A stretch of 64,000 bases of DNA from Falsihalocynthiibacter sp042445055. GTDB taxonomy: Bacteria > Pseudomonadota > Alphaproteobacteria > Rhodobacterales > Rhodobacteraceae. Below are positions 44,983 through 53,816 of this stretch, piece after piece (the first letter of the stretch is position 1; every line of letters starts with the position of its first letter). A program made the translations under genes and the position numbers. The stretch covers positions 1,116,001-1,180,000 of the forward strand of contig NZ_CP170339.1 of NCBI RefSeq assembly GCF_042445055.1, in the 5' to 3' direction. Below the pieces are notes generated by a model that saw only the letters and a list, made by a program, of their open reading frames with translations, was not told where the DNA came from and did not search any database.

Positions 44983-45738
44983 TTACGTGATGATTATTTG
45001 GGTATCCCAATTCTTGCGGGCAATCTCGAGTTCCTGCGGGAGTGCGCGGTCCGTGACCAGCGCTGTGACGTCCTTCAATGAACAGATTGTAAGGGGTGCC
45101 TTGCGGTTGAATTTGTGGTGGTCGGCCACGATCATAATCTGGCGCGAGCGCTGAATGGCTGTGCGGCTTACCAAGATTTCCTGCCCGTCAAAATCAAGCA
45201 ATTCGCCGTCGGTATCAATGGCCGAACAACCGAGAATAGAGAAGTCGAATTTGAACTGCTTTACCATCTCAGCAGTAAGGCCGCCGACAATCCCGCCGTC
45301 GGCACGGCGCAGAACGCCCCCCGCCAAGATGATTTCGCAGCTTTGGTTGGGGGCAAGGAGCGTTGCGATGTTCAGGTTATTCGTGACGACCAATAGGTTT
45401 TGATGGCCGAGAAGTTCTCGCGCGACGGCCTCGGTGCTGGTGCCGATATTCATAAAGACCGACGCACCATCGGGAATAGATTGCGCGCAAACGGCGGCGA
45501 TCTTTCTTTTGCCTTCGTCGTTCACGTGTCGACGTTCTTCGTAGAGCATATTCACTACTCCAGAAGGAATAACCGCGCCGCCATGAACGCGCTCTAGTCG
45601 GCCCGAATTTGCAAGGTCGGATAGATCGCGGCGGATGGTTTGAACGGTTACGTCGAACTTCTCGGCTAGGCCCTCAACGGTGACTTTGCCTTCTTTGCGC
45701 GCAAGTTCGAGTATCTCATTGTGTCTGAAATTCGAGAT
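44983..45738 (-). CDS. DeoR-family regulator, apparent non-canonical (ATC) start
   Basis: A complete DeoR/GlpR-like protein of about 251 residues is encoded, but its frame has no ATG, GTG or TTG until a GTG at 45555, which would remove the DNA-binding domain. Translating upstream of 45555 gives a perfect DeoR helix-turn-helix (RHNEILELARKEGKV, VTVQTIRRDLSDLANSGRLE, RVHGGAV). The sequence ATC TCG AAT TTC lies at 45738, seven bases after AGGGGG (45746-45751). Read as a start it gives M-S-N-F-R, as expected for the family. An in-frame ATG at 45768 is followed by TAA after four codons. Either ATC is used, or a mutation or sequencing error has hit the start. The effector domain (NIGTSTEAVARELL, GGVLRRADGG) is intact. 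It is divergent from the BMP transporter operon. Confidence 0.75.
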   Translation of the reverse strand: MSNFRHNEILELARKEGKVTVEGLAEKFDVTVQTIRRDLSDLANSGRLERVHGGAVIPSGVVNMLYEERRHVNDEGKRKIAAVCAQSIPDGASVFMNIGTSTEAVARELLGHQNLLVVTNNLNIATLLAPNQSCEIILAGGVLRRADGGIVGGLTAEMVKQFKFDFSILGCSAIDTDGELLDFDGQEILVSRTAIQRSRQIMIVADHHKFNRKAPLTICSLKDVTALVTDRALPQELEIARKNWDTQIIIT

Positions 45739-46056
45739 CGCCAGTCCCCCTGATTACTTCCTGCGCATTACCTAAGTTGTAAGAATAGCGATTTTGGCCA
45801 CGCGTCAAGATAATCTGCTTGCGATAATGGGAACTCTTGGATGTATCGGTGTGCGGAAGATTGCTAAATGGCCGAGACCATATGCCGTTGCGCGCGCTGT
45901 CTAAAAAATATGCATGCCTTGCATTTTTGTGTGATATCTTGGGCAAATAGCGGTCTGGAGGAACGATGAAGAATCAATCCTTGACCGATTGATAAAATTT
46001 CTGACTACTCGTCTTAACGTATGACGCCACTTGTTTTGACCTCAGGGAGCTAACTT
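45739..46056. other. 318 bp intergenic region between deoR and the BMP transporter operon
   Basis: No protein-coding gene is supported here. It should hold the promoters of both divergent units. An imperfect AT-rich inverted repeat lies near 45905-45931 (AAAAATATGCA and TGCATTTTT arms), a possible DeoR site. GGAGG at 45957-45961 precedes a tiny open frame of eight codons, 45966-45992 (MKNQSLTD), which could be a leader peptide or chance. A ribosome site, GGGAG, lies just before the BMP gene. I see no convincing riboswitch. Confidence 0.6.
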
Positions 46057-47064
46057 ATGACCCAATCCACTTTTCTAACGCGCCGCCACTTTATGGCGAC
46101 GACTGCGGCGACGTCGCTATTGCTTGGCGCTGCTCCGGTATTTGCCGCCGATCCGATCAAGACCGCCGGGATTTATACCGTTCCAGTTGAGCAGCAATGG
46201 GTCAGCCGTATTCACAAAGCTGCCCTCGCGGCGCAGGAAAGCGGCGAGATTTCCTATACGTACTCTGAAAACGTGAGCAACACAGACTATGCCCGCGTAA
46301 TGCGTGAATATGCCGAGTCCGGCGTTAAGCTCATTGTTGGCGAAGTATTTGGTGCAGAGCAGGAAGCGCGCGAGGTTGCTGCGGACTATCCTGATGTGGC
46401 GTTCCTTATGGGATCAAGTTTCAAAGAAGATGCAGCGCTGCCGAATTTCTCGGTTTTTGACAACTATATCCAAGATGCGTCTTACCTTTCGGGTATTATC
46501 GCTGGCGCGATGACCGAAAGCGGCAATATCGGAATGGTGGGTGGCTTTCCGATCCCAGAAGTGAACCGTTTGATGCATGCCTTTATGGCGGGCGCAAAAG
46601 AAATGAACCCCGATATCCAGTTCCAAGTGAGCTTTATCGGAAGCTGGTTCGATCCGCCCAAAGCCAAAGAGACTGCATTCGCGATGATCGAAAACGGTGC
46701 TGACATCCTCTATGCCGAACGCTTTGGTGTGTCGGACGCTGCCAAAGAGAAGGGTATTCTGGCCATCGGTAACGTGATTGATACGCAGTCCGATTATCCG
46801 GATACGGTTGTTGCTTCTGCGATCTGGCATTTCGAACCAACGCTGAACAAAGCAATCGAAGCGGTGAAGGCCGGCACGTTTACTGCGGCTGATTACGGTG
46901 CGTATTCCTTCATGAAAGAGGGCGGGACGACCCTCGCGCCGCTTGGCACCTTTGAGGGCAAAGTCCCCGCAGAGGCCTTGGAGCTCGTGAAAAAACGCGA
47001 AGCCGAGATCAAAGCTGGCGAGTTCACAGTGGACATCAACGACGAAGAACCCAAGTCGTCGTAG
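46057..47064 (+). CDS. BMP-family ABC transporter substrate-binding protein (nucleoside-type)
   Basis: The 335-residue periplasmic binding protein has a twin-arginine type leader (TRRHFMATTAATSLLLGAA, cleavage after VFA). BMP/PnrA family features are YTVPVEQQWVSRIHKAAL, GVKLIVGEVFGAEQEAREVAADYPDV and NIGMVGGFPIPEVNR. BMP proteins bind purine or pyrimidine nucleosides in known cases. The linked ATPase, two permeases and cytosine deaminase family enzyme support a nucleobase or nucleoside ligand. It is the first gene of a five-gene run to 51870. Confidence 0.9.
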   Translation: MTQSTFLTRRHFMATTAATSLLLGAAPVFAADPIKTAGIYTVPVEQQWVSRIHKAALAAQESGEISYTYSENVSNTDYARVMREYAESGVKLIVGEVFGAEQEAREVAADYPDVAFLMGSSFKEDAALPNFSVFDNYIQDASYLSGIIAGAMTESGNIGMVGGFPIPEVNRLMHAFMAGAKEMNPDIQFQVSFIGSWFDPPKAKETAFAMIENGADILYAERFGVSDAAKEKGILAIGNVIDTQSDYPDTVVASAIWHFEPTLNKAIEAVKAGTFTAADYGAYSFMKEGGTTLAPLGTFEGKVPAEALELVKKREAEIKAGEFTVDINDEEPKSS

Positions 47065-47070
47065 AGCGTC

Positions 47071-48612
47071 ATGAATACATCTACGGTTGAGGCGCTTCGC
47101 CTCGATGCCATTACCAAACGCTTTGGAGAATTGACCGCAAACGATGCGGTCAGTTTTTCCGTTCATAAGGGCGAAGTTGTTGCTTTGCTTGGAGAAAATG
47201 GTGCGGGCAAGACGACGCTCATGAATATCCTGTTCGGACAATATACCGCAGATAGCGGAACTGTTTCGGTGTTCGGACAGGAACTTCCACCAGGCAATTC
47301 GCGCGCAGCATTGGATGCTGGCGTTGGCATGGTTCATCAGCATTTTACGTTGGCCGATAACCTGACGGTTCAGGAAAATATCACGCTTGGGGTGCAACCG
47401 CTGCGCAGCCTGCGGACGGATCGCGCCGCGGCTCGTACCAAGATTTTGGATCTGGCAAAGAAGTTTCACCTTTCGGTGTCGCCGGATGCCCGTGTCGGGA
47501 GCCTTTCGGTTGGTGAGCGGCAGCGGGTCGAAATTCTCAAGGCGCTCTATCGGGATGTGCGTATTCTCATCCTTGATGAGCCCACTGCGGTTCTGACACC
47601 GCAAGAGACGAATGATCTGTTCGCAACGCTCAAGGTGGCAACCGAGAGTGGGCTATCGATCATCTTTATCTCGCACAAATTACACGAGGTCATGGCGATC
47701 GCCGACCGTGTTGTTGTGCTGCGCCACGGTAAAATGACGGGCGGCGCACGGACAGCAGATACAGACAAACACGCGCTTGCAGCAATGATGATGGGCGTAG
47801 AGGCCAAGGCGCCAAGCGTCGCGCCAGTGCAGGCAGGCGAGACACTTCTTGAACTAAAGAGGGGCACGACGCCAAATATCGGCAACGCACCGGGCTTGAA
47901 ATCTGTCTCGCTTGCGCTGAAGTCTGGCCAAATCATCGGCCTTGCTGGGGTTGCGGGGAATGGACAATCGGCGCTGGCGTCATTGGTCGGTGGATCAAAC
48001 GGCCCTGCGGAGGGCGAGATCGTCCTGAATGGAAATTCCGTACGTAGCTGGACACCGCGTCATGCGGTTCAGAGCGGTATTGCCCGCATTCCAGAAGACC
48101 GTCACAAGACGGGGACGATAGCGGATTTTGACTTAACCGAGAATGCAATCCTCGAGCGCTACAACACTTCGGAATTTAGCCGAGCAGGTTGGCTGAATTG
48201 GGGCAAGTCGCGCGCATTTGCGCAAGGAATTATCGATAAATACGACGTTCGCTGCCCCGGGGCGGATACGCCAATTCGGTTGCTGTCTGGCGGTAACATG
48301 CAGAAGCTTATCTTGGGGCGTGTGCTTGAGGCAAATCCGCAGATCATTCTGGCCAATCAACCCGTGCGCGGGCTTGATATCGGCGCGGTCAATTATGTTC
48401 ACAGTCAACTCTTGGCCGCGCGTGATCGAGGTGCCGCGGTTCTGTTGATTTCCGAAGATTTGGACGAGGTTATGGCGCTTGCGGATGTCATCCATGTCAT
48501 TGCAGACGGAAGGCTTTCTCCTGAGTTCAAACGGGGTGAAATGACGCCTGCGGAATTGGGGCTTTGGATGACGGGTCAAGGGTTTGAAACTATGGTGCAG
48601 CATGCGTCTTGA
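47071..48612 (+). CDS. ABC transporter ATP-binding protein, two nucleotide-binding domains (BMP/ribose type)
   Basis: The 513-residue protein has two fused ATPase domains. Domain 1 has Walker A GENGAGKTT (about 41-49), signature LSVGERQRVEILKAL and Walker B ILILDEPTAVL. Domain 2 (from about residue 260) has a degenerate Walker A (GVAGNGQSALA) and signature LSGGNMQKLILGRVL. This arrangement is typical of nucleoside and simple-sugar importers (YufO, RbsA). It starts six bases after the binding protein and its end overlaps the next permease by 11 bases. Confidence 0.94.
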   Translation: MNTSTVEALRLDAITKRFGELTANDAVSFSVHKGEVVALLGENGAGKTTLMNILFGQYTADSGTVSVFGQELPPGNSRAALDAGVGMVHQHFTLADNLTVQENITLGVQPLRSLRTDRAAARTKILDLAKKFHLSVSPDARVGSLSVGERQRVEILKALYRDVRILILDEPTAVLTPQETNDLFATLKVATESGLSIIFISHKLHEVMAIADRVVVLRHGKMTGGARTADTDKHALAAMMMGVEAKAPSVAPVQAGETLLELKRGTTPNIGNAPGLKSVSLALKSGQIIGLAGVAGNGQSALASLVGGSNGPAEGEIVLNGNSVRSWTPRHAVQSGIARIPEDRHKTGTIADFDLTENAILERYNTSEFSRAGWLNWGKSRAFAQGIIDKYDVRCPGADTPIRLLSGGNMQKLILGRVLEANPQIILANQPVRGLDIGAVNYVHSQLLAARDRGAAVLLISEDLDEVMALADVIHVIADGRLSPEFKRGEMTPAELGLWMTGQGFETMVQHAS

Positions 48613-49651
48613 AGAAATAAAATACCCTTCGCTCGCAAGAAAACTATTGCCGCCCGCGATTGCGCTGGGCGCGACAATTATTATTGCCTCTCTCCTTGCG
48701 ATGGCTGCAGGGGCCAATCCGTTTTCGGTTTTCGGGCTTATCCTACAAGGCGCATTCGGGTCCAAATTTGCATTACTTGAAACGCTGAACCGCGCAACGC
48801 CCCTTATCTTTACGGGGTTAGCAGCGGCAGTAGCTTTCCGCGCGCGGTTCTGGAACATTGGCGCCGAGGCACAGCTTTATGCGGGGGCGCTTATTACCGT
48901 CGTTTTGGGGACGGGACTTTTGGCGTGGCCAAGTTTCGCCCTTCTACCGCTACTTGCGGTTTGCGCGGTGATTGCCGGTGCTGTTGTTCTGCTGGTGCCT
49001 GCGCTCCTTAAGACAAGGTTCGGCGTGGATGAGGTTGTGACGACGCTCTTGTTTAACTTCATCTTTCTGCTCTTTATCTCGATGCTCCTGGAGGGGCCGC
49101 TAAAGGATCCGATGGGCATGGGGTGGCCAAAATCTGCAAGGCTAATTCCAGAGGCGCGCTTGCCGCGCATTGTGGATGGGTTGCGTTTGCATTGGGGATT
49201 TGCGTTGGCGACTATTTCGGCAATTGCAATCTGGGTCATTCAAAACCGCAGCACGCTCGGATATGAAATGCGCGCGGTCGGACTTAACAAAGAAGCGGCC
49301 GCTTTCGCAGGAATTCCTGTTAATCGGGTGCTGGTGAAAACGGCGCTTCTGTCTGGTGGATTGGCCGCCTTGGCGGGGTTCTCGGAGGTCGCTGGACTAA
49401 AGGGGAGCCTTACGCTCGATCTCTCGCCCGGCTTTGGTTACACGGGGATTATCGTGGCAATGCTCGCGATGCTAAACCCGCTGGGCGTGATCGCCGCTGC
49501 GCTGTTTGTCGCGGGAATATTTGTTGGGGCAGACAGCATGAGCCGTGCCGCCGATGTGCCTACGTATCTTGCGGATATCATGCTCGCGACGGCGTTGCTG
49601 TTGATGGTCTTGGCAATCATGTTGACTCGTTTTCGAGTGGTCAGGGATTAA
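48602..49651 (+). CDS. ABC transporter permease (BMP/nucleoside type, YufP-like)
   Basis: A permease of about 349 residues with eight to ten membrane segments. Motifs common to the BPD_transp_2 family are NRATPLIFTGLAAAVAFRARFWNIGAEAQLYAGA and YEMRAVGLNKEAAAFAGI. The start at ATG 48602 overlaps the ATPase stop; a TTG at 48584 is less likely. Partner of the shorter permease that follows after three bases. Confidence 0.92.
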   Translation: MRLEEIKYPSLARKLLPPAIALGATIIIASLLAMAAGANPFSVFGLILQGAFGSKFALLETLNRATPLIFTGLAAAVAFRARFWNIGAEAQLYAGALITVVLGTGLLAWPSFALLPLLAVCAVIAGAVVLLVPALLKTRFGVDEVVTTLLFNFIFLLFISMLLEGPLKDPMGMGWPKSARLIPEARLPRIVDGLRLHWGFALATISAIAIWVIQNRSTLGYEMRAVGLNKEAAAFAGIPVNRVLVKTALLSGGLAALAGFSEVAGLKGSLTLDLSPGFGYTGIIVAMLAMLNPLGVIAAALFVAGIFVGADSMSRAADVPTYLADIMLATALLLMVLAIMLTRFRVVRD

Positions 49652-49654
49652 TCC

Positions 49655-50599
49655 ATGGAAATTATCGATATCCTGTTCACCGCAAGTTTTTGGGCCGCCG
49701 CGATCCGCATCGCCAGTCCGCTAATTTTCGCAACCTTGGGAGAGCTGATCTGTGAGCGCGCAGGCGTCCTTAACCTAGGGATTGAGGGGATCATGGTCTC
49801 AGGTGCTTTTGCAGGCTGGATGGCGGTCTACGCGGGTACGGGGCTCTGGACGGGTGTGGCGATTGCAATGCTTGTTGGGATGTTCTTTGGATTGCTTCAC
49901 AGTATCTTAACTGTTCCCTTCGGACTGTCGCAGCATGTCGTTGGGTTGGGCGTAACTTTGCTGGCGACGTCTTCGACCTATTATGCCTATCGGCTTGCGT
50001 TGCCAGAAGTGACAAGCCCTCCGAAAATTACAGCGTTTCAACCAGTTGAGATTCCAATCCTCTCGGATATTCCGCTGTTTGGACCTGCACTATTCTCACA
50101 GACGGCGTTTACCTATCTGGCTTTTGCGCTGGTCGTTGTGGTGGCCGTTGTGCTCTATCGCACGCCACTTGGCCTCGCGGTGCGTGCAGCAGGAGAAAAC
50201 CCCGCCGCGGTCGCCGCGCAGGGGCTTTCGGTTACGGCAATTCGAATGGGGGCCGTGATTGTGGGAAGTGGCTTTATGGCAATGGGCGGCGCATTCCTTA
50301 CAATGTCCGCGTTTGATAGCTTCTTCTTCGAGATGGTGAACGGGCGCGGGTGGATTTGTATTGCGCTTGTGGTGTTCGGCTCTTGGCGGCCAGGCAAAGC
50401 GTTGCTCGGGGCGGTACTCTTCGCGGCCTTTGATGCATTGCAGATTCGAGTACAGCAAACCGGCCTTGGCGCGCAGATACCGTATCAGATATTCTTGATG
50501 ACGCCTTACTTCCTCTCCATCATCGCGCTCGTCGTTATGTCCCGCCGCGCCGAGGTTCCCGCCGCGCTCATGGTGCCGTTCAATAAAGGAGAACGCTGA
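49655..50599 (+). CDS. ABC transporter permease (BMP/nucleoside type, YufQ-like)
   Basis: A 314-residue second permease of the BPD_transp_2 family, with ERAGVLNLGIEGIMVSGAFAGW near the N-terminus and GLAVRAAGENPAAVAAQGLSV as the ATPase-contact loop. It forms the channel with the preceding permease. Its TGA stop shares a base with the ATG of the cytosine deaminase-like gene (TGATG), showing tight coupling. Confidence 0.93.
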   Translation: MEIIDILFTASFWAAAIRIASPLIFATLGELICERAGVLNLGIEGIMVSGAFAGWMAVYAGTGLWTGVAIAMLVGMFFGLLHSILTVPFGLSQHVVGLGVTLLATSSTYYAYRLALPEVTSPPKITAFQPVEIPILSDIPLFGPALFSQTAFTYLAFALVVVVAVVLYRTPLGLAVRAAGENPAAVAAQGLSVTAIRMGAVIVGSGFMAMGGAFLTMSAFDSFFFEMVNGRGWICIALVVFGSWRPGKALLGAVLFAAFDALQIRVQQTGLGAQIPYQIFLMTPYFLSIIALVVMSRRAEVPAALMVPFNKGER

Positions 50600-51870
50600 T
50601 GTTTGATCTGATTGTCAAAGGGGGCACATTGCCCGACGGAACTGTTGCGGATATCGGCATTCAGGGCGACAAAATCGCCGCCATTGGTTCGCTGGGCGAT
50701 GCAGTAGCAGGCGAGATCATTGACGCTTCGGGCGATTTGGTTAGCCCGCCTTTTGTTGATCCGCATTTCCATATGGACGCGACGCTTTCTTATGGGCTGC
50801 CGCGGATTAATGCTTCTGGCACCCTTCTAGAGGGTATCGGGCTTTGGGGGGAACTTAAGCAGGTCATGACGCAAGACGAGGTGATCGAGCGCGCGCTGAA
50901 ATACTGTGATTGGGCGGCGAGTATGGGCCTGTTGGCCATCCGAAGCCACGTTGATACCTGCGATGACCGTTTGCTCGGAGTTGAGGCCTTGTTGCAGGTG
51001 CGCGAGCAGGTGAAGGATTATATCGACCTACAGCTTGTGGCTTTCCCGCAGGATGGTTTCTATCGTGATCCAACGGCGCGCGAAAACACCATTCGGGCGT
51101 TGGATATGGGCGTTGATGTGGTGGGAGGTATTCCCCATTTCGAGCGCACAATGGCCGACGGGGTAGCATCGGTCACGGAGCTTTGTGAAATTGCGGCGGA
51201 GCGCGGCCTTCAGGTCGATATGCATTGCGACGAAACGGACGACCCGCATTCACGCCATATCGAAACGCTCGCATGCGAAACCCAACGGTTGGGATTGCAG
51301 GGAAGGGTTGCCGGCTCTCATCTGACGTCGATGCATTCGATGGATAACTACTACGTCTCCAAATTGCTGCCGCTCATCGCGGAGGCAGAGATCAACGCAA
51401 TTCCCAATCCGCTCATTAACATCGTTCTACAGGGGCGTCATGACACCTATCCGAAACGTCGTGGTTTAACACGTGTTAAGGAAATGCTCGCAATGGGTAT
51501 CAATGTAGGCTGGGGGCAGGATTGTGTGCTTGATCCGTGGTATTCACTGGGTACGGGGGACATGCTTGATGTGGCCTTCATGGGGCTTCATGTGGCGCAA
51601 ATGACCAGCCCTGCGGAAATGCGCACCTGTTTTGACATGGTGACCGAAAACAACGCCAAGACGATGGGCCTTGAGGGATATGGTCTGCAAGTCGGGGCTA
51701 ATGCGTCGTTGGTTGTGCTTGATGCGGGCGATCCTATCGAAGCGCTGCGATTGCGTGCTACGCGGCTTTGCGTCGTGGCGAAGGGGCGTATCGTCAGTCG
51801 CACACCACGTGCGGACGCTTCGCTGAGCATAAGCGGTCGCCCCGCAACATCGCGCAGGCGTCACGGCTAG
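50599..51870 (+). CDS. Cytosine deaminase family amidohydrolase
   Basis: A 423-residue amidohydrolase of the CodA type. Metal ligands His56 and His58 lie in FVDPHFHMDAT, with further motifs VDMHCDETDDPHSRH, SHLTSMHSMDN and GQDCVLDPWYSLGTGDML; this combination is characteristic of CodA, which deaminates cytosine or isoguanine. Translational coupling to the nucleobase-like importer supports a nucleobase substrate. Other cyclic ureides or creatinine-like compounds cannot be excluded. The last residues are basic and unlike the rest, as is common at the ends of these proteins. Confidence 0.88.
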   Translation: MFDLIVKGGTLPDGTVADIGIQGDKIAAIGSLGDAVAGEIIDASGDLVSPPFVDPHFHMDATLSYGLPRINASGTLLEGIGLWGELKQVMTQDEVIERALKYCDWAASMGLLAIRSHVDTCDDRLLGVEALLQVREQVKDYIDLQLVAFPQDGFYRDPTARENTIRALDMGVDVVGGIPHFERTMADGVASVTELCEIAAERGLQVDMHCDETDDPHSRHIETLACETQRLGLQGRVAGSHLTSMHSMDNYYVSKLLPLIAEAEINAIPNPLINIVLQGRHDTYPKRRGLTRVKEMLAMGINVGWGQDCVLDPWYSLGTGDMLDVAFMGLHVAQMTSPAEMRTCFDMVTENNAKTMGLEGYGLQVGANASLVVLDAGDPIEALRLRATRLCVVAKGRIVSRTPRADASLSISGRPATSRRRHG

Positions 51871-51993
51871 GCGTTTACTTCGAACGATTGGATCTGCGCG
51901 TGCCTTTGGGCGCGCGATTGACCGTGCGTTTTTGTGGCGTTATGTTGATAAATTACTATCCTTATGTCCACAAAATGAATGTGAAGAGGCCCC

Positions 51994-52515
51994 ATGAGCG
52001 CGCAACATAACCCCAAACGTCGTATTGTTTCGTCTCGGCACCTTGCAGATGGCGAGAATTGGGAGGCTTCTGAAGTCGAATACGGACTGATTATTGCCTA
52101 TAACGCGTTCTCTCGCTGGATGACACGCTGTATGTCGGCGGCGGGGAATACCGATTTGACGCCGCTTGATATTCTCGTTCTGCACAATACCAACCACCGT
52201 GGACGTGATAAACGACTGACGGATATATGTTTTCTCCTCAATATTGAGGATACGCACACCGTTAACTATGCGCTTCGTAAGTTGATGAAGATGGAACTCT
52301 TGTCCTCGGAAAAGCGGGGCAAAGAGGTGTTCTATCGTGCATCAACGAAGGGTGAGGAGCTTTGCGACGCATATCGCGAGGTGCGCGAGCGTTGTTTCCT
52401 TGATGGCCTTTCTCGGCTTGATATGACCGGCGAAGAGATGCGCGACATTGCCGCAAGTCTGCGCGCGCTCTCGGGGCAGTACGATCAGGCAAGCCGCGCC
52501 GCTGCTTCGCTTTAG
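51994..52515 (+). CDS. MarR-like winged-helix regulator
   Basis: A 173-residue protein with a winged-helix domain at about residues 50-125 (LTPLDILVLHNTNHRGRDKRLTDICFLLNIEDTHTVNYALRKLMKMELLSSEKRGKEVFYRAS, in shortened form) and a helical dimerisation tail. The family is the MarR type that annotators often label as a winged helix DNA-binding protein. Its 3' end overlaps the TRAP transporter gene dctM by four bases. It may control that transporter or the CodA operon; the target is unknown. Confidence 0.82.
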   Translation: MSAQHNPKRRIVSSRHLADGENWEASEVEYGLIIAYNAFSRWMTRCMSAAGNTDLTPLDILVLHNTNHRGRDKRLTDICFLLNIEDTHTVNYALRKLMKMELLSSEKRGKEVFYRASTKGEELCDAYREVRERCFLDGLSRLDMTGEEMRDIAASLRALSGQYDQASRAAASL

Positions 52516-53813
52516 TTCCCCATCAAATCGGGAAGAAGTGTTACGATCTGTGGGAAGATACAGATTAGGACCACTCCAAGTAGCAAGAGCAAGAAGAACG
52601 GGAATGCCGCCTTGGCGATGCGCAGGATATCAATGCCTGTTAGGCCTTGGATCACGAACAGGTTGAAACCCACGGGCGGCGTGATCTGGCTCATCTCGAC
52701 CACAATCACGAGGTAAATCCCGAACCAGAGCGGATCAATTCCCACTGCGCTGACCATGGGCATGATGATGGAGGTGGTCAGAACGATCACCGAAATCCCG
52801 TCGAGGAAACACCCAAGCACGATAAAGAAGATCGTAAGAGCAACCAAAAGCGCCGGAACAGAGAGATTCATCTCGGAAATCCAAGCGGCAAGGTTGCGTG
52901 GCAATCCAGTGAACCCCATTGCAACAGAAAGGAACGCGGCGCCAAGTAGGATGAACGCGATCATGCACGAGGTTCGCGTGGCCGACATTAGGGCGTCGCC
53001 AAAGAGTTTCCAGCTAAACGAACCCGACGCCCACGCCAGTATCGTCGCAAGAACCACGCCAAGTGCTGCCGCATCCGTAGGAGAGGCAAGGCCGCCATAG
53101 ATCGAGCCGATCACGCCACCGATCAGGAGGGCAGCAGGCAGCAAGCGGCGCGATGCCATGAACTTTTCCTTGAAGGAATAGTGGCGCTCTGGTGCGGGGA
53201 TCATATCAGGATTCATCCACGCGCGTACGGCAACGTACCCTGCGAATAGGCCAATGAGCATGATGCCCGGAAGGATGCCCGCTATAAATAGGCGCGCGAT
53301 GGATTGCTCGGTGGCAACGCCATATACGATGAGGATAATCGACGGTGGAATAAGCAGCCCAAGTGTTGCGGCCCCCGCAAGCGTTCCAAGGATCAAGCTC
53401 TCTGGATAGCCGCGTTTGGTAAGCTCGGGCACCGACATCCGCCCGATCGTTGCGGCGGTGGCCGCAGAGGATCCCGAAACTGCCGCGAAAATAGCGCAGC
53501 CAAAGACATTAACGTGCAAAAGACGCCCTGGTGCACGGGATAGCCACGGCCCGAGGCCGGTGAACATATCGTCGCTCATTCGGGAGCGCAGAAGGATTTC
53601 ACCCATTAGGATAAACAGGGGCAGGGCGGTCAGCGCCCAACTGTGCGAATGCCCCCAGAACGTCGTTGCAAAAATTAGTCCTGCGGGGGCGTTCGAGAAA
53701 AACACAAGTGCCGCCAGCCCGACGAGAGCCAGTGAAATCGCAACCCAAAGGCCCGATGCCAAGAGAGCGATGAGAAGCGCGAGAAGCGTGAGCGCGATAA
53801 ACGGATCAGTCAT
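52512..53813 (-). CDS. TRAP transporter large permease (DctM family)
   Basis: A 433-residue membrane protein with about 12 segments. DctM features are PLFILMGEILLRSRMSDDMFTGLGPWLSR, the SGSSAATAATIGRMSVPELTKRGYPESLILG loop, GTLAGAATLGLLIPPSIILIVYGV, and ITPPVGFNLFVIQGLTG near the C-terminus. It completes the P-Q-M set with the two genes upstream. The sodium-coupled importer's substrate is likely a carboxylate such as pyroglutamate given the neighbouring 5-oxoprolinase, but this is inference. Confidence 0.95.
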   Translation of the reverse strand: MTDPFIALTLLALLIALLASGLWVAISLALVGLAALVFFSNAPAGLIFATTFWGHSHSWALTALPLFILMGEILLRSRMSDDMFTGLGPWLSRAPGRLLHVNVFGCAIFAAVSGSSAATAATIGRMSVPELTKRGYPESLILGTLAGAATLGLLIPPSIILIVYGVATEQSIARLFIAGILPGIMLIGLFAGYVAVRAWMNPDMIPAPERHYSFKEKFMASRRLLPAALLIGGVIGSIYGGLASPTDAAALGVVLATILAWASGSFSWKLFGDALMSATRTSCMIAFILLGAAFLSVAMGFTGLPRNLAAWISEMNLSVPALLVALTIFFIVLGCFLDGISVIVLTTSIIMPMVSAVGIDPLWFGIYLVIVVEMSQITPPVGFNLFVIQGLTGIDILRIAKAAFPFFLLLLLGVVLICIFPQIVTLLPDLMGN

Positions 53814-53816
53814 GGC

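Noticed and set aside
44983..45555. Treating the DeoR gene as a truncated pseudogene starting at GTG 45555
   Set aside because: The helix-turn-helix is intact in the same frame upstream, so the gene is complete apart from its start codon.
46414..47604. Long open frame (396 codons) on the minus strand opposite the BMP binding protein and ATPase genes
   Set aside because: It is antisense to two clear genes, has a Cys/His/Arg-rich composition typical of shadow frames in moderately GC-rich DNA, and shows no domain.
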